64,000 bases of DNA from Verrucomicrobiaceae bacterium (GTDB lineage: Bacteria; Verrucomicrobiota; Verrucomicrobiia; Verrucomicrobiales; Verrucomicrobiaceae): contig JADJPM010000004.1 in NCBI GenBank assembly GCA_016713245.1, positions 1,674,001 through 1,738,000 of the forward strand, written 5' to 3'. The position numbers and the translations under genes are program-made. Below the pieces are notes generated by a model, which ran no database searches, had not been told where the DNA came from, and worked only from the letters and a program-made list of their open reading frames with translations. Positions 8,934 to 17,920 of this stretch are shown one piece after another (the first letter of the stretch is position 1; each line of letters begins with the position of its first letter).

Positions 8934-9820
8934 TGAAAGGTATCATTCTAGCCGGCGGCGCAGGTTCCCGCCTTTATCCGCTGACGCAGGTTGCTTCAAA
9001 GCAGCTCCAGCCGGTCTATGACAAGCCGATGGTGTATTACCCGCTCACGGTGCTCATCGCCTCGGGCATTCGTGAGTTCTGCCTCATCTCCACGCCGCAG
9101 GACATCCCGCGTTTCGAGCAGCTTCTCGGCGATGGAAAGCGCTGGGGCATCACCATCGAGTATCGCGAGCAGGCCAAGCCCGAAGGCATCGCGCAGGCGT
9201 TTTTGATCGCGGAATCCTTCATCGGCCAAGATCCCGTCACCTTGATCCTCGGCGATAACATCTTCTTCGGCGGCGATGCCTTCCCGCGTGCCTTTGCTGA
9301 CTTCAAATCAGGTGCCACCGTCTTCGCCTACCACGTCACCGATCCTGAGCGTTACGGCGTGGTCGAGTTTGGTCTCGATGGCAAAGCGCTTTCCATCGAG
9401 GAGAAGCCCGAGCATCCGCGCAGCAACTACGCCGTGCCCGGTGTGTACATTTACGACAACGACGTTCTCGCCATCGCCCGTGCGATGAAACCCTCGCCGC
9501 GTGGCGAACTGGAGATCACCGACATCAATCGCGAGTACCTCCGCCGTGGCACCTTGCACGTCCAGCGTCTCAGCCGCGGCACGGCTTGGCTCGATGCGGG
9601 CACCAGCACCAGCCTGCACGATGCCTCTGCGTATGTGCAGACGATTGAAAAACGCCAGGGCATCAAGCTCGGCTGTCCTGAGGAGGCGTCGCTCCATCGC
9701 GGCTTCCTCAGCATTGATGAATTTGAAAGCGTGGTCGCCGCCATGCCAAAGTGCGAGTATCGCGACTACCTGAGCGGCGTGGCTGTTGAAGTGCGTCGCC
9801 TTGGCATTGGCGCTGCTTAA
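8933..9820 (+). CDS. rmlA: Glucose-1-phosphate thymidylyltransferase RmlA/RfbA
   Basis: 295 residues, the usual length for RmlA. It makes dTDP-glucose from glucose-1-phosphate and dTTP. Visible motifs are KGIILAGGAGSRLYPLT (nucleotide binding, residues 2-18), QLQPVYDKPMVYYPL, LGDNIFFG and ELEITDINREYL. The longer open frame starts at 8915, but the ATG at 8933 overlaps the carbamoyltransferase stop (TAATG) and begins at the conserved MKGIILAGG, so it is preferred. It works with rmlB at 11199 and the WecE-type aminotransferase at 20140. Confidence 0.97.
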   Translation: MKGIILAGGAGSRLYPLTQVASKQLQPVYDKPMVYYPLTVLIASGIREFCLISTPQDIPRFEQLLGDGKRWGITIEYREQAKPEGIAQAFLIAESFIGQDPVTLILGDNIFFGGDAFPRAFADFKSGATVFAYHVTDPERYGVVEFGLDGKALSIEEKPEHPRSNYAVPGVYIYDNDVLAIARAMKPSPRGELEITDINREYLRRGTLHVQRLSRGTAWLDAGTSTSLHDASAYVQTIEKRQGIKLGCPEEASLHRGFLSIDEFESVVAAMPKCEYRDYLSGVAVEVRRLGIGAA

Positions 9821-9828
9821 TTGATTAC

Positions 9829-10557
9829 ATGGTTCCTCATCCCGTCCTCCCCAACCGCTACACGGCTCCCGAAGAGCGGCCCGGTTATGTCAAAAATCTG
9901 TTCGATGAAGGTGCGGAGCACTACGATCCCGTGGTGGGCTGGGGCTTTTGGGGCACGGGAAATCTCTACCGCAAGGACGCGCAGCGCCGCCATGGCCTCA
10001 AGCCTGGTATGCAGTTGCTCGATGTGGCTTGCGGCACCGGTTTGATGGCCGTCGCCGCGAAGGAAGTCCTCGGCGGCGATGAGACCATCACCTGCGTGGA
10101 GCCCAGCGATGGCATGCTCGCCGTCGCCCGGACCAAGCTCAACGCCACCTTCATTCAAAGCGGCGCGGAAAGCATGCCGCTGCCGGAGGCTGCCTTCGAT
10201 TTCCTCACCGTCGGCTATGCCCTGCGCCATTTTGCCGACCTCGAAGCCACTTTCCGAGAGTTCCACCGCGTCCTCAAACCCGGCGGCAAAGTCCTCATCC
10301 TCGAAGCCACCCGTCCTGCCAGCAAGTTCGGCTCCTGGCTCTTCAAAATCTACTTTGGACGCATCTATCCTTTCTTCGTCCGTCTCTTCACTCGCAGCCA
10401 GAAAGCGGAAGAAATGATGGTCTATTTTTGGGAAACCATGGACGCCTGCGTGCGGCCCGAAGACGTCCTCGCTGCGCTTCAAGCCGCCGGTTTCGAAAAC
10501 GTGGCCCGCAAACCCGTCCTCGGCTGGTTCAGCGAGTACACCGCCGTCAAAAAATGA
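9829..10557 (+). CDS. UbiE/MenG-like class I SAM methyltransferase
   Basis: 242 residues. Motif I is LLDVACGTGLM (about 62-72), followed by a post-I acid (CVEPSDG), AFDFLTVGYALRHF and the motif-III block HRVLKPGGKVLILEAT. The YALRH and the ATRPASKFG region resemble ubiquinone/menaquinone methyltransferases, but position in a sugar-nucleotide operon 8 bases after rmlA argues for a glycan or lipid-linked substrate. It is either a quinone C-methyltransferase or a sugar methyltransferase; sequence alone does not decide. Confidence 0.75.
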   Translation: MVPHPVLPNRYTAPEERPGYVKNLFDEGAEHYDPVVGWGFWGTGNLYRKDAQRRHGLKPGMQLLDVACGTGLMAVAAKEVLGGDETITCVEPSDGMLAVARTKLNATFIQSGAESMPLPEAAFDFLTVGYALRHFADLEATFREFHRVLKPGGKVLILEATRPASKFGSWLFKIYFGRIYPFFVRLFTRSQKAEEMMVYFWETMDACVRPEDVLAALQAAGFENVARKPVLGWFSEYTAVKK

Positions 10558-11144
10558 ACCTCATTAATCCCGAGCGATTTTCAGATGAGGTGTATCAAGC
10601 TCTGAAAACAGCATTCTCAGGCATTCGGGCGTCAAACTCAGATCAGTCGTTTTATACATTTGCACTTTTTACCGATGACTCGCTTCAGTTTTTGCATCCT
10701 GCCGCAAACACTGAAGAAGGGCTGGCGGCTACAGTGCGACGTTACAAAGAGACCGTTGATCCTGAATATGGATGCACTTCAACTCAGGCTGGGATGAGGT
10801 GGTCTTACGGAGATTGGAAATTCTTTCCTGATGTTGGCGGCGGGCATTTCGATGAGATCAATCGTACTTTAGCATCCCAATTCGACTGGAGAATCAAGAG
10901 CCAGATTGGGGAGGAAGAATCTATGCAGCAAATCCAGTTACTGTGGGGTGCTGCCTTGAGTGCCTTTCGAAGGCTTGATTTGGAAGGTTTTTTCGGCACA
11001 GGGCCGATACGCTCAAGACTGACGCTGATGTTTGTCGGTCATCTTCCTCAAGAAGTGTTCAATCACTGTCTCTCCAGATTGAACCCACCTGAGGTTGTTG
11101 AGCAGTTTTTAAATTGGAACTATGAGGCTTCTGACGCTGACTAG
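10554..11144 (+). CDS. DUF4303-like hypothetical protein
   Basis: 196 residues from the ATG that overlaps the preceding stop (ATGA); the open frame extends upstream to 10428 but that part is a shadow of the methyltransferase. The pattern FYTFALFTDDSLQFLHPAANTEEGL near residues 25-50 and the later WSYGDWKFF resemble DUF4303 proteins, a family of unknown function sometimes near toxin/immunity genes. Base composition is visibly more AT-rich than in both neighbours, which suggests separate acquisition. It has no obvious role in sugar synthesis. Confidence 0.6.
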   Translation: MNLINPERFSDEVYQALKTAFSGIRASNSDQSFYTFALFTDDSLQFLHPAANTEEGLAATVRRYKETVDPEYGCTSTQAGMRWSYGDWKFFPDVGGGHFDEINRTLASQFDWRIKSQIGEEESMQQIQLLWGAALSAFRRLDLEGFFGTGPIRSRLTLMFVGHLPQEVFNHCLSRLNPPEVVEQFLNWNYEASDAD

Positions 11145-11198
11145 TAGATTCGAAATGCGGCACATGGCTGAGGTAACAAGCAATAGAAGCACACTCTG

Positions 11199-12209
<1,011 letters not shown>

Positions 12210-12251
12210 ACTTGAGGCTTGGCACCTGACCCGCGAAGGCTACTCTAAGAC

Positions 12252-12503
12252 ATGACAACTTTACAGATACCTGTGGATGAACGCTGGCTGTTGCGGGCGG
12301 GATTGTCCGTTGCCGAATTGGCTGAAGAGCTTCGTGAGTTTCTAGCCGCGAAGCTTTTTGAGTCTGGCCGCCTCACACTCGGTCAGGCGGCGGAGGTGGC
12401 GGGTCAGCCGGTCTGGCAGTTCATGGAGTCCATCTCCCGTCTAGGCGTCTCGGTGATCAACATGAATTTGGACATGCTTGAAGATGACCTCGCCGCAGCA
12501 TGA
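12252..12503 (+). CDS. UPF0175-family antitoxin
   Basis: 83 residues. The block AAKLFESGRLTLGQAAEVAGQ followed by FMESISRLGVSVIN is typical of UPF0175, a small family with an N-terminal DNA-binding helix-turn-helix, commonly paired with DUF3368 PIN-like toxins. It starts 42 bases after rmlB and overlaps the next gene by about 20 bases, so the two are coupled. Expected role: neutralise the partner and repress the pair. Confidence 0.8.
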   Translation: MTTLQIPVDERWLLRAGLSVAELAEELREFLAAKLFESGRLTLGQAAEVAGQPVWQFMESISRLGVSVINMNLDMLEDDLAAA

Positions 12504-12990
12504 GCCTCTGGTGATTTGCGATGCCAGCCCGCTCATCCTGCTGGCAAAGATCGGACATGCGGATTTACTCTTCAAGCTCGCGGAAGAGATTTGGATTCCT
12601 GAGGTGGTTTGGGCTGAGATCACCCGAAAAAGCGGCTCGCAGCCTGAGATTCCCATGTTGATGAAGTTGTTTAGCCAATGTGTGCGCCCTGTGGATGCCG
12701 CGCTTCAAGCGGCATTTCAGACGCAGGTGGATGCCGGTGAGGCTGCGGCCCTTGCTTTGGCGGCAAGACATCCTGAGGCTCTTTTGCTGATGGATGATTT
12801 TCGCGGTCGCTTGCTGGCGCAACATCAGGGCTTTCGTTGCATGGGAACCTTGGGATTGCTGCTTCGGGCCAAACGCCGGAACTTAATCGAGCGGATGAAG
12901 CCTCTCTTGGTTTCGCTGAAACAGCACGGGATGTTTGTCTCTCGCGATTTGGAGACTAAGACGCTGCTTGCCGCAGGCGAGACACTATGA
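12484..12990 (+). CDS. DUF3368 PIN-like toxin
   Basis: 168 residues from the ATG at 12484 (a TTG at 12478 is possible). DUF3368 features include VICDASPLILLAKIG at the N-terminus, IPEVVWAEI, DAGEAAALALA and LLMDDFRGR, which place the acidic residues of a PIN-domain nuclease. The final DAGE/DD pattern is intact, so the toxin looks functional. Overlap with the UPF0175 gene marks a toxin-antitoxin pair. The stop overlaps the start of the next methyltransferase gene (ATGA), so the pair is wired into the glycan operon. Confidence 0.8.
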   Translation: MTSPQHEPLVICDASPLILLAKIGHADLLFKLAEEIWIPEVVWAEITRKSGSQPEIPMLMKLFSQCVRPVDAALQAAFQTQVDAGEAAALALAARHPEALLLMDDFRGRLLAQHQGFRCMGTLGLLLRAKRRNLIERMKPLLVSLKQHGMFVSRDLETKTLLAAGETL

Positions 12991-13817
12991 CACCCTGGAC
13001 ACCACCATCCATGACGCTGCGGCAGCAGGACGGCATCTGGCGTCCGGCGCAGATTTCCACGGTTAGCTATCCTGAGGATGGAAATGATACCTGCTTTCAG
13101 ATTGAGGAGGGCAGTTATTGGTTCGCGCACCGCAATGAGTGCATTCGCACGCTCCTCTCGCTGTTCCCGCCGGGTGGCGAAGTGTATGACATCGGCGGCG
13201 GCAATGGCTACGTCAGTCTGGCACTCCAAAACGCGGGTATCGATTCAGTGCTCGTCGAACCGGGAAATGGCGCTCTCAATGCCTCTCGACGCGGTGTCAG
13301 CCGTGTCATCCATGCGGCGCTGGAGGATACCGGCTTCGCGGAGGGGAGTCTTCCTGCCGCAGGTGCCTTCGATGTGGTCGAGCACCTCGACGACGATGTT
13401 TCCTTCCTGCGAACGATTCAGCGCTTCCTCAAGCCCGGTGGCCGCTTTTACGGCACCGTGCCAGCCTTGCAGGTGCTTTGGTCGGAGGAAGATGTCCACG
13501 CAGGGCATTTTCGCCGTCATGATCAAAATGGCATTTCAGCGAGGCTTCGCGAAGCAGGCTTCGAGGTCGAGTTCGTGGCCTATTTCTTCTCGTGGCTCGT
13601 TCTGCCAGTTTTTCTACTTCGCTCGCTTCCGTTCCGTCTTCGTGGCACGCCGCCAAAGCCCACGCTCGACTCCGCCAAGCGTGATCACACCCTTCCTGGC
13701 CTTCTTGGAGGCACGGTGAACCTCATGCATGCCTGGGAGCTCGACCGCCTCCGCCGTCGCCGCTCACCCACCACGGGTTCCAGCCTGCTTTTCTGCGCTC
13801 GAAAACCTCTCACGTGA
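12987..13817 (+). CDS. Class I SAM-dependent methyltransferase
   Basis: 276 residues. The N-terminus carries an aromatic-rich segment (CFQIEEGSYWFAHRNECI), as in methyltransferases from polysaccharide clusters. Motif I is VYDIGGGNGYVSLAL (about 66-80), then FDVVEHLDDD and FLKPGGRFYGTVPA. A hydrophobic stretch FFSWLVLPVFLLRSLPF near 203-219 could contact the membrane, suggesting a lipid-linked substrate. The start overlaps the DUF3368 stop. Substrate unknown. Confidence 0.85.
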   Translation: MTPWTPPSMTLRQQDGIWRPAQISTVSYPEDGNDTCFQIEEGSYWFAHRNECIRTLLSLFPPGGEVYDIGGGNGYVSLALQNAGIDSVLVEPGNGALNASRRGVSRVIHAALEDTGFAEGSLPAAGAFDVVEHLDDDVSFLRTIQRFLKPGGRFYGTVPALQVLWSEEDVHAGHFRRHDQNGISARLREAGFEVEFVAYFFSWLVLPVFLLRSLPFRLRGTPPKPTLDSAKRDHTLPGLLGGTVNLMHAWELDRLRRRRSPTTGSSLLFCARKPLT

Positions 13818-14188
13818 TGTTTAAAGGCATTTTCATCAATCTAAGCTGCGCGGCACTCGCGGTGATCGCCAATGCCTTGCTCAAGCAAGCGCTGCATGGC
13901 CGCATCGCATGGAAGGGCAGCGTGCTCACGCTCTTCACGGATGCCTTTGGGCTGCTGCGCTATCCGCTCGTGTGGCTCGGTGCGGCGGCCTTCGTGGGGG
14001 CGAATGTGCTGTGGCTCTTTATCCTCGCCACGCAGCGCATGTCCGTGGCGTATCCGTTGCAGTTGTCGCTCGTGTTTTTGTTCGCCACGCTCGCCTCAAT
14101 CCTGGTGTTTTCGGAGAAAGTGACGGTTCCAGGCATGCTCGGGCTCGCGTTGGTCGTTTCAGGAGTCGTTTTGGTTTCACGCGGATGA
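13817..14188 (+). CDS. Small four-helix EamA/SMR-like membrane protein, possible lipid-sugar flippase
   Basis: 123 residues from the ATG that overlaps the previous stop (TGATG); GTG at 13814 is one codon further out. Four hydrophobic segments are visible, with the last pair ATLASILVFSEKVTVPGMLGL resembling the conserved end of SMR/EamA half-transporters such as ArnE/ArnF. Its stop overlaps the start of a GtrB/DPM1-like glycosyltransferase. That pairing is typical of systems that make a polyprenyl-phosphate sugar and move it across the inner membrane. Role inferred from fold and context. Confidence 0.7.
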   Translation: MFKGIFINLSCAALAVIANALLKQALHGRIAWKGSVLTLFTDAFGLLRYPLVWLGAAAFVGANVLWLFILATQRMSVAYPLQLSLVFLFATLASILVFSEKVTVPGMLGLALVVSGVVLVSRG

Positions 14189-15174
14189 GTTCAAGTATTC
14201 ACATTTCAGTCGTCACACCGGCCTATAAATGCGCCGAATGCATCGCCGAGATGCACCGCCGACTCACATTGGTGCTTTCGCAGATCACGCCGCACTATGA
14301 GATCATCTTTGTCGATGATCGTAGCCCGCAAAATGACTGGGAAATCATCTCAGGCATCTGCGCCAAAGATTCTCGAGTCCGCGGCTTACAGCTCAGCCGG
14401 AACTACGGTCAGCACTTCGCCATCACCGCGGGACTCGATCATGCGCGGGGCGAGTGGATCATAGTCATGGACTGCGACTTGCAGGACAGGCCCGAGGAGA
14501 TCGCCAAGCTTTACGCAAAAGCTCAGGAAGGTCATGACGTGGTCTTTGCCCGCCGCTGCGAGCGAAACGACTCGCTCTACCGCAAGCTCGTCTCGAACGG
14601 CTTCCGCCTCATCTACAACTGGCTCGGCGACATCGACTTCGACAACAGCATCGCCAATTTCTCCATCTCCTCCCGCCGCGTCATCGAGAGCGTATCAAGC
14701 TTTCGCGAGCGGAATCGCAGCTTCCCCGTCTTCATTCTCGAAGTGGGTTTCCGCCGCACCACGGTGGACGTCGAGCATGCGGCACGCTTCGTCGGCAAGA
14801 GCAGCTATAACTTCGTGAAGCTGCTCGATTTTGCCGTTCAATGCGTCGTGGCTCGCTCAAACAAGCCGCTGCGCCTCTCGATCCGCTTCGGCTTCTTCCT
14901 TGCCTTCCTTTCTCTGCTTTACGGCACCTTCATTCTCATCCGATACTTCACCCAGAATGTGGCGGTGGAAGGGTGGACAACGCTCGCTGTGCTCATCAGC
15001 TTGCTTGGAGGCCTTGGCTTCGCGAATCTCGGGATCGTCGGCCTCTACCTCGGTAAGGTCTTCGATGAGGTGAAGCTCCGTCCGCTCTACTTTGTGCAAC
15101 ACAGCCTCAACGATCCTCAGGTGCCTCAGCCTCCGATGATCGCGGCCACCACCACGACTCGTATCCATGCCTGA
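14185..15174 (+). CDS. GT2 polyprenyl-phosphate glycosyltransferase, GtrB/DPM1-like
   Basis: 329 residues from the ATG overlapping the preceding stop; upstream frame to 13909 is a shadow. GT2 fold: ISVVTPAYKCAE, FVDDRSPQND, the metal-binding DCDLQDRPEE (about 96-105) and the family hallmark QLSRNYGQHFAITAGLDHA. Two C-terminal membrane segments (FGFFLAFLSLLYGTFILI and TLAVLISLLGGLGFANLGIVGL) match GtrB/ArnC-type enzymes that transfer a sugar to undecaprenyl phosphate. It works most likely with the small carrier just upstream, and a GT-C-like protein at 21282 could be the outer-face transferase. Confidence 0.88.
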   Translation: MSSSIHISVVTPAYKCAECIAEMHRRLTLVLSQITPHYEIIFVDDRSPQNDWEIISGICAKDSRVRGLQLSRNYGQHFAITAGLDHARGEWIIVMDCDLQDRPEEIAKLYAKAQEGHDVVFARRCERNDSLYRKLVSNGFRLIYNWLGDIDFDNSIANFSISSRRVIESVSSFRERNRSFPVFILEVGFRRTTVDVEHAARFVGKSSYNFVKLLDFAVQCVVARSNKPLRLSIRFGFFLAFLSLLYGTFILIRYFTQNVAVEGWTTLAVLISLLGGLGFANLGIVGLYLGKVFDEVKLRPLYFVQHSLNDPQVPQPPMIAATTTTRIHA

Positions 15175-16307
15175 AAACACGCTCAAGCTCGGCATCATCG
15201 GCGGCGCCCTCGACTCCGCCATCGGCCGCTCGCATCACATCGCCTCGCAAATGGACGGACGCTTCCGCATCGTCGCGGGATGCTTCAGCCTCATATCAAA
15301 GGTGAACGAAGACACCGCCGCGCTGCTCGATGTGCCTGCCGAGCGCCTCTACAGCGATTGGCGCACCTTCTTGAAATCGGAGCAGGGCAAGCTCGATGCC
15401 GTTCTTCTGCTTACGCCTACGCCGATGCATGCCGAAATGGCCGCTGAAGCACTCGCCGCTGGCTTTTTACCTCATTTCCGAGAAAGCACTCTCCGTTTCA
15501 TCAGCCGAGGCAGCCGGTATTCGAGCGGCTCGTGATCAACACAACGGCTTCGTCGCCGTGACCTACAACTACACCGGCTACCCAATCATCCGCGAGCTGC
15601 GTCACATGATCGAAAATGGCAAACTCGGCCAGATCACCCATGTGGCTGCCGAGATGCCGCAGGAGGGCTTCTTGCGTCTGGTGGGTGCTCAGGACAGCAA
15701 ACCGCAGCCGCAGGCCTGGCGTTTGAAGGATGATTTCATCCCCACCGTCTCGCTCGATCTCGGCGTGCATGTGCATCACCTCATTCATTTCCTCACGCAG
15801 GCCTCGCCCATCGAAGTCTGCGCCATGGAGCAGCAGCAGGGGCACTTCGACGGCATCATCGACAACGTCCAATGCCTCGCCCGCTACACCGGCGATCTTC
15901 CCGTGCAGCTTTGGTATGGCAAAACAGCGCTCGGGCATGCCAACGGCCTGCGCATCCGCGTCTTCGGCACCGAGGCCTCCGCCGAGTGGGTGCAGATGAA
16001 TCCCGAATACCTCACGCTGCATGACAATCGCGGCCACACGTCTCTCATCACGCGTGCCGCGAACGATCTGAAAATCTGCAATCAAGAGCGCTACACCCGT
16101 TTCAAAGCGGGGCACCCCGCCGGCTTCATGGAAGCCTTCGCCAATTACTACGCCGACCTCGCCGACTGGCTCATCCGTCATCGCAGCGGCGACCGCCAGC
16201 CTCACCCGATGGTCGCTGGCGTCGAGATCGCCGAGGAAGGCCTCCGCATGATGGAAGCCATCGCCCGCTCCGCCCGCACCCGCTCCTGGCAGCCGGTCAC
16301 CGCCTGA
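15167..16307 (+). pseudogene. Gfo/Idh/MocA-family oxidoreductase, one frameshift
   Basis: Two frames join into one oxidoreductase of 379 residues. The first (15167-15535) has the Rossmann start LKLGIIGGALDSAIG and LLLTPTPMHAEMAAEALAAGF; the second carries on with EKALSVSSAEAAGI, the conserved EK-P-type motif, and DLGVHVHHLIHFL. The break is in the T run at about 15465-15469: with four T instead of five the protein reads straight through. These NAD(P)-dependent enzymes oxidise or reduce sugars, often nucleotide sugars. The start overlaps the GT2 gene. Either an assembly error or a recently inactivated gene. Confidence 0.85.
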
Positions 16308-16311
16308 TTTC

Positions 16312-17025
16312 ATGGAAAACCCGATTCCCTCCATCCGTCCGCGTCAGATCTTCAAGCTCGTCGAGGACAAGTTCCCCGATCAGAACGTCGAGATCACGCT
16401 CACCATGCCGCCGAGCGCCATCGGCAGCCTGCTCACGCTCGAAAGCTCGCTGCTCGTCGCCTTGCTGAAGATCACCGAGGCGAAGAACATCTTCGAAATC
16501 GGCACCTACAATGGCAACACGGCTCTCTTAATTGCCAATAACACGCCTGCCGACGCCGTCGTCACCACGCTCGACCTTCCACCCAAAGACATCGAAATGC
16601 ACGACGAGTCGAAACTCGATCTCGCCGACGCGAATCAGAACGATCAGTTCCTCCGCCAGATCTTCAAAACGCAGGGCGCCTTCTATGTGAACCGTGCCTC
16701 GCCCGCCATCCGCTCCAAAGTGCGCCTGTTGAACGAAAACAGCCTCACCTTCGATCCCGTCGCCCGTGGACTCGTCGGCACGCAAGATGTCGTTTTCATC
16801 GATGGCGGTCACGACTACGAGACGATCAAGAACGACACCCTCAAAGCCTTCCAAATGGCCAAGCCTGACAGCGTCATCATCTGGCACGACTACCTCTCCA
16901 AGATCCACACCGAGGTCGAAGTCTATCTCCGCGACCTCGCCGTCGAGAAAAAGCTCATCGGCATCGGCAGCACGATGCTGTGCGTGTGCTTCCAGGGGAA
17001 GTTTGCGTCGTTGATTGATGCGTAA
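16312..17025 (+). CDS. Class I SAM-dependent methyltransferase (Methyltransf_24 type)
   Basis: 237 residues, 4 bases after the oxidoreductase. Motif I is IFEIGTYNGNTALLIA (about 60-75), followed by VTTLDLPP and VVFIDGGHDYETIKND (about 161-176), the hallmark of the small-molecule O-methyltransferase group that includes sugar and macrolide enzymes. A late WHDYLS block fits the same group. Likely methylates a sugar hydroxyl of the glycan; substrate not known. Confidence 0.82.
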   Translation: MENPIPSIRPRQIFKLVEDKFPDQNVEITLTMPPSAIGSLLTLESSLLVALLKITEAKNIFEIGTYNGNTALLIANNTPADAVVTTLDLPPKDIEMHDESKLDLADANQNDQFLRQIFKTQGAFYVNRASPAIRSKVRLLNENSLTFDPVARGLVGTQDVVFIDGGHDYETIKNDTLKAFQMAKPDSVIIWHDYLSKIHTEVEVYLRDLAVEKKLIGIGSTMLCVCFQGKFASLIDA

Positions 17026-17029
17026 TCCC

Positions 17030-17085
17030 GTAGGCGCGTTCGCCAGAACGCGACACGCTTCCCGCATTCTGGCGAATGCGCCTAC
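17030..17085. repeat. Long imperfect palindrome between genes
   Basis: Arms of 23 bases (17030-17052 and 17063-17085) pair at 21 of 23 positions around a 10-base loop. The core is GTAGGCGC-x-TTCGCCAGAA-x-GCG. It fills the gap between the methyltransferase and the desaturase and covers an upstream ATG, which is why the later ATG at 17091 is preferred. It looks like a REP/MITE-type element rather than a terminator, as no T tract follows. Confidence 0.7.
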
Positions 17086-17090
17086 AGACA

Positions 17091-17920
17091 ATGACCTCCG
17101 GCGAAAAGTACTACCGTTGCAAGCTCGACACCGAGCAACTCCGCCGCCTGCACCAGCGCAGCGATGTGGCGGCAGTGCTTCGCGTGCTCGGACATCTCGG
17201 TTCACTCGTTGGCACTGGCTGGTTGTTCTTTTTCTGCACGGAAAACGGCTGGTGGATCGCTGCTCCATTTGTGCTGCTGCTTCACGGCACCATCTTCTCC
17301 TTCCTGGGTTATGCCGGTGCCAGCCATGAGTTCTCGCACCACACCGTTTTCAAAAGGAAGGTGCCAAACATCTTCTTCCTCCGCCTCTTCTCCTTCCTCG
17401 TCTGGGGAAACCACGCCTACTTCTTCCGCACGCACACCATCCACCACCGCAGCACGCTCGATCCTGAGATCGACACCGAAGTGCCCACCACGAAGTGCAT
17501 CGCCTTCTTCCATGTGCTCGTGACCTCCACCTTTGATGTGCTCTCGCGATGATTTTTGCGCTCACCGGCCTCTGGCAGTTCATTTTGCTCGTGGACCTCG
17601 CCGCCTTCATCGGAAACGGGCTGCCGAACCTGCTGGCCTCCGCGCAGCACTGCGGGATGAAGATCGACACGCTCGATTACCGCGAAAACAGCCGCACGGT
17701 GCTGCTGAATCCCGTGCTCGCGTTCTTCTACTGGAACATGAACTACCACGTCGAGCATCACATGTATCCCGGCGTGCCTTGCTACCATCTCCCACGCCTC
17801 CGCAAGCTCATCAAAGACGACCTCGGCCCCGCCACGCTCGGCCTCCGCGGCATCGTGAAAGCCATGCGCCAAGACCACGCCGCCCGCAGCCTCGGCGATT
17901 GCTCATTGAATGCAGCCTGA
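17091..17920 (+). pseudogene. Fatty-acid desaturase-like membrane protein, split and probably missing an internal segment
   Basis: Part one (17091-17552) carries membrane segments and the first two histidine boxes, HEFSHH (about 79-84) and HTIHHR (about 115-120). Part two (17549-17920) has FALTGLWQFILLV and the third box VEHHMYPGVP. All eight-plus metal-binding histidines are present. At the join (CGATGA) the frame shifts, and about 40-60 residues usual between box 2 and the next membrane segment in related desaturases seem absent, so an internal deletion is more likely than a single-base error. Such enzymes desaturate or hydroxylate acyl chains. Starts 6 bases after a palindromic repeat. Confidence 0.7.
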
